From: Aureimonas sp. ME7
Lineage (GTDB): Bacteria; Pseudomonadota; Alphaproteobacteria; Rhizobiales; Rhizobiaceae
Assembly (NCBI RefSeq): GCF_903970965.1
Contig: NZ_CAJCKW010000002.1
Span: 186,001-250,000, forward strand
Reading direction: 5' to 3'
Length of the DNA stretch: 64,000 nucleotides
In this document: piece after piece, positions 56,843 to 64,000 of the stretch
Position numbering within the stretch: position 1 is the first letter of the stretch
How the letters are laid out: each line of letters opens with the position of its first letter
The notes under the pieces: model-generated
Databases searched by the model: none
Told to the model about the DNA's origin: nothing
The model's input: only the letters and a program-made list of their open reading frames with translations
Translations under genes and position numbers: made by a program

Positions 56843-57559
56843 TCAGTTCGTCGCGTAGACGAGATCGTTGCCCAGACTGCAACGTCCAATTCGCAGCTCC
56901 AACGGGCGATCCTGATAGGAGCAGATCACGCGCGTCAGTTTCAGGACGGCGGCATCGCCTTGCAATTTGAAGTTGCGCTTGTCGGCTGCCGTCGCTGCTT
57001 CGGCCACCGCTTTCTCACGCTTGTAGGTCGCCAGATCCTGCCCCGTCCACCGAGCCGACGCCATCGTTTCCAGACTGTCCTGCGACAGCGTCTTGGCGTT
57101 GGCATCGACGCGTAGATACACCTCTTCCGTCATGAACAATCGGCCGAGATGCGTGCGCCGCCGCTCGAACTGGAGAACGGGCGTGCGACCGTTGACCTGC
57201 AGGATTTCCGCCGCGTCCGGCGTAGCAGTCGCCAGGGTGACCTTGAATACCGAAACCTCGCCCGAAATCCTGTTCCCGGACCGGTCGAACACGTTGGAAA
57301 ACCGGCTTCTCATCTTGCCGCCATCGAAATCGGCGACGATCGTGCCCTTGCCCTGGTGGCGTTCGAGAAGCTTGTGTTCGGTCAGGATATCGAACGCTTT
57401 CCGAACCGTTCCCAGGCTGATTCCGAGCGAGCGAGCGATTTCCGCCTCGTTCTCGATGGACTGTCCCGGCGCCCAGGTCTTCGAAACGATCCGCGAGATG
57501 AACTCGTCGGCCACCTGCTGGTAGAGCGGGCGGGTATTGAAGGGTTTGGCAAGGGACAT
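56843..57559 (-). CDS. GntR-family regulator with UTRA domain (HutC subfamily)
   Basis: 238 residues. N-terminal wHTH (~10-75: PLYQQVADEFISRIVSKTWAPGQSI, EIARSLGISLGTVRKAFDIL, GKGTIV) and a UTRA effector domain (~95-230). Ligand unknown. Its nearest targets would be itself and the thi operon tail. The upstream 97 bp contains the inverted repeat at 57623-57649. No metabolic operon for which it is the obvious regulator is adjacent. Confidence 0.93.
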   Translation of the reverse strand: MSLAKPFNTRPLYQQVADEFISRIVSKTWAPGQSIENEAEIARSLGISLGTVRKAFDILTEHKLLERHQGKGTIVADFDGGKMRSRFSNVFDRSGNRISGEVSVFKVTLATATPDAAEILQVNGRTPVLQFERRRTHLGRLFMTEEVYLRVDANAKTLSQDSLETMASARWTGQDLATYKREKAVAEAATAADKRNFKLQGDAAVLKLTRVICSYQDRPLELRIGRCSLGNDLVYATN

Positions 57560-57622
57560 GGACCGTTTCCTGTTTCATATCCTACGGAAGACCGGACCAT
57601 CTAGCTACAACTTATGCGATTA

Positions 57623-57657
57623 TGCAACCCATGCGAGCATCGGGTTGCAGTCTTTTT
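57623..57657. repeat. Hairpin with T-run between gntR and thiE
   Basis: Arms TGCAACCC (57623-57630) and GGGTTGCA (57642-57649), with ATGC/GCAT pairing inside the loop, are followed on the plus strand by TCTTTTTT. This is terminator form for a plus-strand transcript, yet no plus-strand gene ends here. On the minus strand it lies just after thiE, where it could serve thiE or be a GntR operator. Confidence 0.5.
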
Positions 57658-58289
57658 TACGTTACTCCTGCGAGTGGTGTTCGCGTCGCCGCAATCCACT
57701 CCTGTGTTCGGGCTTCCGGGTCCTCGTGACGCGTGATGTCGGTGACGACGGACGCGATGTCCGCCCCATGGCCGAACACCTCCGGCAAACGTTCAACCGA
57801 GAGCCCTCCGATGGCGACGAGCGGGACATCGCCGATCGCCGCCCGCCAATGTTGCAGACGCTCCGGTGTCTGCGGAGCCCATCGCATCGCCTTCAGCACC
57901 GTCGGCCAGATCGGTCCGAGCGCCACGTAATCCGGGTTCACCGACAGCGCGGTGGCGAGTTCGGTTTCGTCATGCGTCGATACGCCGAGCCGCAGCCCCG
58001 AGGCCCGGATCGCGCCGATGTCGGCCTCCGCGAGATCCTCCTGCCCGAGGTGAACGAATGAAGCCCCCTCCTTGATCGCCAGCTGCCAATGATCGTTGAC
58101 GACGAGCGTGCAGCCGAAGCGCCGGCAGGTCGCAACGGAACGACGGATCTCGCGCCGCAACTCGTCCCGATCCATGTCCTTCGCGCGCAATTGCACGAAG
58201 CGCACACCGAGGGGAACGAGGCGCTCGATCCATCCGGCATCGGGCAGGACCGGATAGAACGGATCGAGCCAACCGCAAGCCGAGATCAT
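57657..58289 (-). CDS. thiE: Thiamine-phosphate synthase
   Basis: 210 residues from the ATG at 58289, overlapping the thiG stop (ATGA). TIM barrel with [69 protein letters not shown] and [11 protein letters not shown]. Joins the HMP-PP pyrimidine and the thiazole phosphate to thiamine phosphate. Last gene of the thiO-thiS-thiG-thiE operon. Confidence 0.95.
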   Translation of the reverse strand: MISACGWLDPFYPVLPDAGWIERLVPLGVRFVQLRAKDMDRDELRREIRRSVATCRRFGCTLVVNDHWQLAIKEGASFVHLGQEDLAEADIGAIRASGLRLGVSTHDETELATALSVNPDYVALGPIWPTVLKAMRWAPQTPERLQHWRAAIGDVPLVAIGGLSVERLPEVFGHGADIASVVTDITRHEDPEARTQEWIAATRTPLAGVT

Positions 58290-59059
58290 GCCAGCACCGC
58301 CCGCCCGAACACGGGCGTGGAAGGCGCCGCCATGTCGCGCGGCTCCATGCCTCCCGCCTCGAAGGCCTGCCGCCCCGCCTCCACCGCGAGCCGGAACGCA
58401 TCGGCCATCGCCACCGGATCGGCGGCGCTCGCCACCGCGGTGTTCAAGAGAACGCCGTCGTAGCCGAGCTCCATCGCGTCCGCCGCATGGGAGGGTCGGC
58501 CGATTCCCGCATCGACGATGAGAGGAACATCGGGAAAATGCGCCCGCAACGAGCGCAGACCGTAGCGGTTGTTGAGGCCGAGACCCGAACCGATGGGCGA
58601 GCCCCATGGCATCAGCACCTCGCAGCCGGCATCCAGCAGCTTCTCCGCGACCACCAGATCTTCCGTCGTATAAGGCAGCACCTGAAACCCCTCCCCCGTC
58701 AGGATACGCGCCGCCTCCACGAGGGCGAAGACGTCCGGCTGGAGCGTATCGGCATGGCCGATGACCTCGAGCTTGACGAGCGACGTTCCCAACAGCTCGC
58801 GCGCCATCCGTGCCGTCGTCACCGCTTCCTTCGCCGTATGGCATCCGGCCGTGTTGGGCAGGAAATCGACGCCGAGATCGGCGATCTCGCTCCAGAACCC
58901 CGGCCCGCCCGCACCGCTCCCCGCCATTTCTCGGCGCAGCGACACCGTGACGATCCCCGCCCTCGAGCGTCGGATCGCCTCGCGCATAGTGGAGGGAGAG
59001 GGATACAGAGCCGTGCCCAGCATGAGCCGCGACGAATAGGTCCGATCGTAGAGCCGCAT
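58286..59059 (-). CDS. thiG: Thiazole synthase
   Basis: 257 residues. Makes the thiazole phosphate from DXP, dehydroglycine and ThiS-thiocarboxylate. Schiff-base Lys96 lies in [60 protein letters not shown] and [15 protein letters not shown] are typical. DXP comes from Dxs, encoded in this window. Starts three bases after thiS. Confidence 0.97.
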   Translation of the reverse strand: MRLYDRTYSSRLMLGTALYPSPSTMREAIRRSRAGIVTVSLRREMAGSGAGGPGFWSEIADLGVDFLPNTAGCHTAKEAVTTARMARELLGTSLVKLEVIGHADTLQPDVFALVEAARILTGEGFQVLPYTTEDLVVAEKLLDAGCEVLMPWGSPIGSGLGLNNRYGLRSLRAHFPDVPLIVDAGIGRPSHAADAMELGYDGVLLNTAVASAADPVAMADAFRLAVEAGRQAFEAGGMEPRDMAAPSTPVFGRAVLA

Positions 59060-59062
59060 CGC

Positions 59063-59260
59063 TCAGCCTCCCTTCATCGGCGTCAGCACTTCCACCGCGT
59101 CCCCCTCGCCGAGCGGCGTCGAAGCCCGCTCCGAACGGGGCACGAATTCGCGGTTCAGCGCCGTCGCCACGCCATCCGGCGCATGCGAGAGCTCGCGCAG
59201 GAGCGAGGCGAGATCGCTCGCCAGCGTCTCGTGCGGCTCGCCGTTCAACTGGATTCTCAT
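59063..59260 (-). CDS. thiS: Sulfur carrier protein ThiS
   Basis: 65 residues, a ubiquitin-like fold ending VLTPMKGG. The C-terminal Gly-Gly is the site of thiocarboxylation. Contains VATALNREFVPRSE in the middle. The ATG overlaps the thiO stop (59257-59260). The adenylating partner ThiF/MoeB is not in this window. Confidence 0.95.
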   Translation of the reverse strand: MRIQLNGEPHETLASDLASLLRELSHAPDGVATALNREFVPRSERASTPLGEGDAVEVLTPMKGG

Positions 59261-60216
59261 GCCGCTTCCTTCTCCTGGATCAAGGCATCGACAGCGATGC
59301 GCGAATAGGTCGGCGACAGGAGGAACCCGTGGCGATGAAGGCCGGAAAAGACGACACCGGTCGTGGTTCGCTCCACCTTCGGCAAGTTGTCGGGAAAGGC
59401 GGGCCGCCGGCCGCTGGCCAGTTCCAGCACTTCCGCTTCGGCGAAGGCCGGGTGAAGCGCGAAGGCCGCCGTCAGGAGTTCCACCGCCGAGCGCAGGGTC
59501 ACCGGCGCCTCGGAGGCACTTTCAACCATCGTCGCACCGATCATGAAGGTGTGGTCCCGACGGGGTACGACATAGATCGGCCATCGGGGATGGAGCAGGC
59601 GAACGGGGCGAGAGAGCGACACGTCGCGGCACCGCACGATCGCCATCTCGCCGCGCACGGATCGAAGACGCAGCGCATCGGCGGCGGTGCCACGACAATC
59701 GACGACCCGCTCTCCCGCGAAGTCCTGGGGATCGTGCGCGCAGAAGAAGTGCACGGCGCCGCCCAGCGCCTCGATGCGGGCCGTCATGTCGACGAGCGTC
59801 CGGCGCGGGTCGAGATGGGCTTCCTCCTCGAAGAACAATGCGCTGGGGAAACGCCCGGCGAGGTCGGGTTCCAGCGCCTCGATCTCGGCGGGGCCGAGGA
59901 GCCGGTGATGGCGGGTGCGAACGGCGAACTGGCGAAAATCTCCACCGTCGCGGCCCGACGCCAACACCAGCGTGCCGTTGCGCTCGGCGCTTCCGAACCG
60001 CGACCAGAATTCGATCCCGTCGAGTCCGGGCTGGATGATCGCGTCCTCGGCAACGGCCGCTTCGCAGAAGGGCGCCAGCATTCCACCGGCCAACCAGGAC
60101 GCCGAGCGCGTAAGATCGGCTGCCGCTTCGTGCACGGCGACACGTCGACCGGCCTCCGCCAGACGCAGCGCGGTGGACAGGCCGGCAACGCCGGCTCCCA
60201 GCACATGAATGGTCAT
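59257..60216 (-). CDS. thiO: Glycine oxidase ThiO
   Basis: 319 residues. FAD-dependent amine oxidase starting with the Rossmann motif VLGAGVAGLSTALRLAEAGRRVAVHE, then the SASWLAGGMLAPFCEA segment typical of ThiO, and a C-terminal NLPKVERTTTGVVFSGLHRHGFLLSPTYSRIAVD. Provides dehydroglycine for ThiG. First gene of the operon; its ribosome-binding site GGGGAG is within a hairpin (60217-60245) downstream of the TPP riboswitch. Confidence 0.95.
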   Translation of the reverse strand: MTIHVLGAGVAGLSTALRLAEAGRRVAVHEAAADLTRSASWLAGGMLAPFCEAAVAEDAIIQPGLDGIEFWSRFGSAERNGTLVLASGRDGGDFRQFAVRTRHHRLLGPAEIEALEPDLAGRFPSALFFEEEAHLDPRRTLVDMTARIEALGGAVHFFCAHDPQDFAGERVVDCRGTAADALRLRSVRGEMAIVRCRDVSLSRPVRLLHPRWPIYVVPRRDHTFMIGATMVESASEAPVTLRSAVELLTAAFALHPAFAEAEVLELASGRRPAFPDNLPKVERTTTGVVFSGLHRHGFLLSPTYSRIAVDALIQEKEAA

Positions 60217-60245
60217 CGTCGCTCCCCGGAGCGCTCGCAGCGACG
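60217..60245 (-). promoter_or_regulatory. Hairpin sequestering the thiO Shine-Dalgarno sequence
   Basis: CGTCGCT (60217-60223) pairs with AGCGACG (60239-60245), and inside this CGCTC/GAGCG (60220-60224, 60229-60233) can form instead. Either structure ties up the minus-strand GGGGAG (60222-60227) just before the thiO ATG. This is the likely translational expression platform of the riboswitch. Confidence 0.6.
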
Positions 60246-60328
60246 AATGGAAACTCGGCGGAGCCGCGGAAGCGAACGTGGCGGACGGAATACCCGTCCA
60301 CGGTTCGACCTCAATCGGAGCGGCTCGA

Positions 60329-60425
60329 CTCCATCCCTACGCCAGTGCGAACTGGATCAGGTTCGTGGGGTCGCCGCGCCTATCGTCGGCCTCTCAGTTC
60401 CCTGCCGGAACTCCCCCTGGATGAG
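60329..60425 (-). promoter_or_regulatory. TPP riboswitch (THI element)
   Basis: On the minus strand the conserved elements are all visible: P1 CTCATCC with GGATGGAG, GGGGGAGTTCC with GGGAACTGAGAGG (the CTGAGA box at 60392-60397), then GACCCCACGAACCTGATC, CAGTTCGCACTGG and GCGTAGGG (60336-60343). It senses thiamine pyrophosphate and should repress thiOSGE when TPP is plentiful. P1 begins two bases after the antiporter stop, so its promoter lies inside the antiporter gene or transcripts read through. Confidence 0.93.
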
Positions 60426-60427
60426 CC

Positions 60428-62314
60428 TCAGGTTAAGCGTTCGCCGTCCGCTGTCAACGCCTTCGAGTCCGCCGGCTCCATGCCGGGAATGGGATCGGTC
60501 CCGAGAATGGGTCCATCCGCGCCCGGAACATCCGGTCGATGCTCCAGCACCTGATTGGCGATCGACTCGGCCGTCACCTCGTCGCCGTTCACCACCGTAT
60601 CCGCGCCCGCCTGAATCAAGCGGTCGCGCTGCTCGCCCGAATGAACGCGGGCGGTGATGCGCACGTCCGGGTTGGCGCTGCGTGCCGCCTGGATGATGGC
60701 GACCGCCTCGAAGCTGTTGGGAAAGGCAAGAACCAGATCACGCGCGGCGCCGATATTGGCCGCCTCCAGGATCTCTGCCTTCACCGCGTTGCCGACGATC
60801 GCCTCGATCCCGGCTTTGCGCACGCGCGACACGCGCTTGTCCGCGTCCTCGATCACCACGAAGCTGCGCCCGGCGTCCGAAAGCCGCTGCGCGATCTTCG
60901 AGCCGACGCGGCCATAGCCGACGAGAACGAGATGGTCGGTGAGTGCCGTCGGCGACAGGTTGTCCGCCTCGATCGCCACGCTCCCGGCAGGGATATGGGA
61001 CGGCGCGCCGGCGGCTGGCTGCTGCTGCGGCTCGCGCCCTTCGGCGGAAGGATGTGGACGAGTAACGGGAGGGACGCGAGGCGGCTCGTCGGTCGGCGCT
61101 CGCTCCAGAAGCTGTCGCAGCCGGTCGATCGAGCTGAACAGGATCGGGTTCAACATGATCGACAGGATGGCGCCCGCCAGGATCAGGTCGCGCGCCGCCT
61201 CCGGCAGGATACCCAGCCGGCCGCCGAGTTCGGCGAGGATGAAGGAGAACTCGCCGATCTGCGCGAGGGATACCGAGATGGTGAGCGCGGTGGCCACCGG
61301 ATGGCCGAAGGCGCGAACGATCACGAAAGCGGCCAGCGATTTGCCGAGGATGATGATCAGAACCGTGGCGAGGATCGGCAGCGGATCCTCGATCAGGCTG
61401 CGCGGGTCGAAAAGCATGCCGACCGAAACGAAGAACAGAACCGCGAACGCGTCTCGGAGCGGCAGCGAATCCTCGGCGGCCTGATGGCTGAGATCCGACT
61501 CGCTCATGATCATCCCGGCGAAGAACGCACCGAGTGCCAGAGACACGCCGAACAGCGAGGCCGCACCGAAGGCGACGCTGAGCGCGATGGCCAGCACCGC
61601 CAGCCGGAACAACTCGCGCGAGCCGGAACTCGCCGTCATCTGCAGCGCCCAGGGAATGATGCGCCGCCCAACGACCAGCATCAGGATCACGAAGACGCAG
61701 AGCTTGACGACGGTCATCAGGATGACGCCGGACACGCCGAGCCCGAGATCGGTGAAGACGCCGGTTCCCGTTTCGGGCGCCGTGCCGCCGAGCGCCGAGG
61801 CGAAGGCCGGCAGGAGAACCAGCGTCAGCACCATGGCGAGGTCCTCGACGATCAACCAGCCGATCGCGATCCGCCCCTTGCCCGTCTCGATCAGCCGCCG
61901 CTCCTGCATCGCGCGCAGGAGGACGACCGTGGAGGCGACCGATAGGGCGAGGCCGAACACGAGACCCGCCCCGGCCGACCAGCCGAGAAGCCATGCCAGC
62001 CCCATGCCGAGCAGCGTCGCGCAGGCGATCTGGACGATGGCGCCGGGCACCGCGATGGCTCGCACCGACAGAAGGTCGTTCAGCGAGAAATGCAGACCGA
62101 CGCCGAACATGAGGAGAATGACGCCGAGCTCGGCCAACTCCGTCGCGAGGCCTTGATCCGCCACGAAACCCGGAGTGAACGGGCCGACGCTGACGCCGGC
62201 CAGGAGATAGCCGACGATGGGCGATATGCCGAGGCGGTTGGCGAGGGAGCCGAACACGAAGGCCAAGCCCAAACCGGCGACGATCGTTTCGATCAGCGGC
62301 ATCTCGTGCAGCAT
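60428..62314 (-). CDS. CPA2-family monovalent cation:proton antiporter (KefB-like) with NAD-binding domain
   Basis: 628 residues from the ATG at 62314 (an ATG at 62302 is possible). About 12 membrane helices (~5-395) with the CPA2 motifs NRLGISPIVGYLLAGVSVGP and SLAQIGEFSFILAELG, a ~60-residue Pro/Arg-rich linker (~420-470), then a TrkA-N/RCK domain starting HLVLVGYGRVGSKIAQRL (~480-600). Probably K+ or Na+ efflux gated by nucleotide or redox signals. Lies upstream of the TPP riboswitch with no gap. Confidence 0.93.
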   Translation of the reverse strand: MLHEMPLIETIVAGLGLAFVFGSLANRLGISPIVGYLLAGVSVGPFTPGFVADQGLATELAELGVILLMFGVGLHFSLNDLLSVRAIAVPGAIVQIACATLLGMGLAWLLGWSAGAGLVFGLALSVASTVVLLRAMQERRLIETGKGRIAIGWLIVEDLAMVLTLVLLPAFASALGGTAPETGTGVFTDLGLGVSGVILMTVVKLCVFVILMLVVGRRIIPWALQMTASSGSRELFRLAVLAIALSVAFGAASLFGVSLALGAFFAGMIMSESDLSHQAAEDSLPLRDAFAVLFFVSVGMLFDPRSLIEDPLPILATVLIIILGKSLAAFVIVRAFGHPVATALTISVSLAQIGEFSFILAELGGRLGILPEAARDLILAGAILSIMLNPILFSSIDRLRQLLERAPTDEPPRVPPVTRPHPSAEGREPQQQPAAGAPSHIPAGSVAIEADNLSPTALTDHLVLVGYGRVGSKIAQRLSDAGRSFVVIEDADKRVSRVRKAGIEAIVGNAVKAEILEAANIGAARDLVLAFPNSFEAVAIIQAARSANPDVRITARVHSGEQRDRLIQAGADTVVNGDEVTAESIANQVLEHRPDVPGADGPILGTDPIPGMEPADSKALTADGERLT

Positions 62315-62768
62315 CTTCGCGTTCCCCGGCCTTGAATCACTCCAAATCGTCCTGCCTTCCCGGATAGGAGATCGCGGCCTCCAATGCAGCACAAAAGTCG
62401 CCGATAGGTGGAAAGATTTGGCCGGAGGAAGAACGTACGGTGTGTTTCGATAGCCGAATCGGACAACGTCGGAGCATTGAGTCCGCTGTCATCGGACCAA
62501 TATCCCGCACGCCCCATGCGGCTGATCCAAAATGGAGTTCCTTGCACGGCCGGCGCCTCGACGCACGAATACCATTTCCCACGCCTATGAAATCAGCATC
62601 AGGACGCCGTTTCTCCGAGCACCTTGCACATTGGGCAATATCGATCACGCAATCGACTGACAGCCGACGCCAACGCCCTGGGGCGCTCGAATATTTCGGT
62701 CGTCGGACGATGCGAACTGTGTAAGATGCCGGTCGTGCCACGTTCGGCAGATCGGGAGAACAGACCCT
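62315..62768. other. Intergenic region antiporter / choX
   Basis: 454 bp, the longest gene-free stretch and somewhat lower in GC than its surroundings. No ORF with convincing codon use or ribosome-binding site is visible. A short palindrome CGAATATTTCG is at 62688-62698. It must contain the promoters for the antiporter (minus) and choX (plus); choline- or osmolarity-responsive control is likely but no site is recognised. Confidence 0.6.
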
Positions 62769-63722
62769 ATGACGAGCCTTTCGCGTTCCGTTGTTTCCGG
62801 CTCGATCGTGGCGGCGTCGCTTCTTCTGGCAACTCCCGGCCATGCGGCGGAGCCGGCGTCCTGTCAGAGCGTCCGGTTCGCGGATGTGGGCTGGACGGAC
62901 ATCACATCGACGACCGCCCTGGCCGGCGTCGTTCTCGATGCGCTGGGCTACCAGCCGAAGGTCGACACGCTCGCCCTGCCCGTCACCTTCGCCTCGCTGA
63001 AGAACGGCGATATCGACGTGTTCCTCGGCGCTTGGCTGCCGACGATGGAAGCCGACCTCGCCCCCTTCCGCGCCGAAGGGTCGATCGAGGAAATTCGGAC
63101 CAACCTGGAAGGCGCGAAGTACACGCTGGCGGTGCCGACCTATCTGCACGATGCCGGGTTGAAGACCTTCGACGATATCGGAAAGTTCCGCGAACAGCTC
63201 GGCGGCCGCATCTACGGGATCGAACCCGGCAACGACGGAAACCGATTGATCCTCGGCATGATCCAGGGGGGACAGTTCGGCCTCAACGGGTTCGAGCTGG
63301 TGGAGTCCTCCGAGCAGGGAATGCTCGCGCAGGTCGCGCGCGAAACTCGGCAAAAGAAGCCGATCGTCTTCCTCGGATGGGAGCCCCATCCGATGAACAC
63401 CAATTTCCAACTGTCTTATCTGGAAGGCGGCGACGCGGTGTTCGGGCCCAATTTCGGCGGCGCGACGGTGCATACGCTGGCGCGGAAGGGACTGTCCACC
63501 GAGTGCCCCAACCTCGGCAAGCTTTTGGCGAATCTCGCCTTCACCCTTCCCATGGAAAGCGAGATCATGGGCGCGATCCTCGACGACGGGAAAGCGCCCG
63601 ATGCGGCGGCGCGCGAGTGGTTGACGGCCCATCCGGATGCCTACGCAAGCTGGCTGGAAGGCGTGACCACCTTCGCCGGCGAGCCGGGCGCCGCGGCCGT
63701 CCAGGCCAAGCTGAAGCCTTGA
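62769..63722 (+). CDS. choX: Choline-binding periplasmic protein of the choline ABC transporter
   Basis: 317 residues with a signal peptide (~1-26). Closely resembles Sinorhizobium ChoX, and the four aromatic-box residues are in register: Trp42 (DVGWTD), Trp89 (GAWLPTMEAD), Tyr118 (AKYTLAVP) and Trp204 (FLGWEPHPMN), with the Asn155-Asp156 of EPGNDGN. It binds choline and less tightly acetylcholine. GGGAG precedes the ATG. choW follows after 52 bp. Confidence 0.95.
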   Translation: MTSLSRSVVSGSIVAASLLLATPGHAAEPASCQSVRFADVGWTDITSTTALAGVVLDALGYQPKVDTLALPVTFASLKNGDIDVFLGAWLPTMEADLAPFRAEGSIEEIRTNLEGAKYTLAVPTYLHDAGLKTFDDIGKFREQLGGRIYGIEPGNDGNRLILGMIQGGQFGLNGFELVESSEQGMLAQVARETRQKKPIVFLGWEPHPMNTNFQLSYLEGGDAVFGPNFGGATVHTLARKGLSTECPNLGKLLANLAFTLPMESEIMGAILDDGKAPDAAAREWLTAHPDAYASWLEGVTTFAGEPGAAAVQAKLKP

Positions 63723-63774
63723 GGCGGGTTGCGATGCCAGGCGATGCTTCTCGCATTCGAGATGACGCCCAACG

Positions 63775-64000
63775 ATGAACGATTGGCTGGTCAACCATAA
63801 GATTCCGCTGGGCGCATGGCTGCGCTCGGGCGTCGATGCACTGACGACGAACGCGCAAGGGTTCTTCGACACGATATCGGTGGTTCTGGGCACGCTGATC
63901 GACGGCCTGACAGCGGGCCTGATGGCGATCCCCCCGCTCCTGTTCGTCGCGATCGTGGCGGTCGGCGCATGGTTCCTGCACCGTTCGCTCTCGCTCGTCG
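63775..64000 (+). CDS. choW: Choline ABC transporter permease ChoW, N-terminal part
   Basis: ATG at 63775; 75 codons are present and the frame is open to the window end. Begins MNDWLVNHKIPLGAWLRSGVDAL, followed by LIDGLTAGLMAIPPLLFVAIVAVGAWFLHRS, matching the start of ChoW/ProW-type permeases (first membrane helix ~50-70). A choV ATPase is expected beyond the window. Confidence 0.88.
   Translation, partial: MNDWLVNHKIPLGAWLRSGVDALTTNAQGFFDTISVVLGTLIDGLTAGLMAIPPLLFVAIVAVGAWFLHRSLSLV

Noticed and set aside
62408-62590. 60-codon frame in the antiporter-choX gap
   Set aside because: No ribosome-binding site, no hydrophobic or domain pattern, and composition unlike neighbouring genes.

Overview
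The window reads as chromosomal DNA from a high-GC alphaproteobacterium of the order Hyphomicrobiales (Rhizobiales). The evidence is the ctaC-ctaD-ctaB-small ORF-ctaG-ctaE-SURF1 oxidase cluster running into ispH-thrB-rnhA, an IalB-type protein, RT0821/Lpp0805-, DUF1344- and DUF6101-type proteins, a methyltransferase-fused ArsR regulator beside metF, an HWE-family sensor kinase, and choline-binding ChoX. Family or genus cannot be fixed from this sequence alone. I see no tRNA, rRNA, CRISPR array, insertion sequence, prophage or integration site, and gene packing is dense.

Layout. 1-2855: the tail of a GGDEF-EAL protein, a YqgE protein, a DsbD-alpha-like periplasmic protein and a one-Cys peroxiredoxin. 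2860-11658: a long minus-strand block for the aa3-type cytochrome c oxidase subunits II, I and III with assembly factors (ctaB, a 48-residue CoxF-like membrane protein, ctaG, SURF1), then ispH, thrB and rnhA. 11972-25168: mostly plus-strand housekeeping genes (IalB, TldD, a DnaJ-like protein, fabI, a histidine phosphatase, aroC, a deacetylase-like protein, xseB, dxs, tlyA, a 23S rRNA uracil methyltransferase, DedA), with pdxH and a DUF1344 gene on the minus strand. 25152-33467: a minus-strand fatty-acid beta-oxidation region (fadE, thiolase and fadB/J-type genes joined by ATGA overlaps, then a second acyl-CoA dehydrogenase and an enoyl-CoA hydratase). Palindromic operator-like sites precede both transcription units. 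33596-43201: purD, ubiA, DUF6101, an FAD-linked oxidase, the Sua5-type tRNA threonylcarbamoylation enzyme, a secreted GH25 protein and glyS.

43293-56665: a zinc metallopeptidase, DUF4112, an ornithine/lysine decarboxylase-like enzyme, a probable 28-residue membrane peptide followed by a terminator, the metF-sahR unit with a 20-bp perfect palindrome at its promoter, trmO, a DUF2293 gene, a MOSC protein, a second DedA protein, an HWE kinase with a single-domain response regulator, ettA, a Dabb protein, RNase T2 and a lysophospholipase-like hydrolase. 56843-62314: a GntR/UTRA regulator, then the thiamine operon thiO-thiS-thiG-thiE preceded by a TPP riboswitch, then a CPA2 cation/proton antiporter. 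62769-64000: choX and the start of choW, which runs off the window.

The most regulated-looking parts are the two fad promoters, the methionine-cycle operator and the TPP riboswitch, whose apparent expression platform is a hairpin that hides the thiO Shine-Dalgarno sequence. No wholly unfamiliar multi-gene system was found. The least explained elements are the 28-residue peptide gene, a 20-codon ORF between ctaD and ctaB, and several unassigned inverted repeats.
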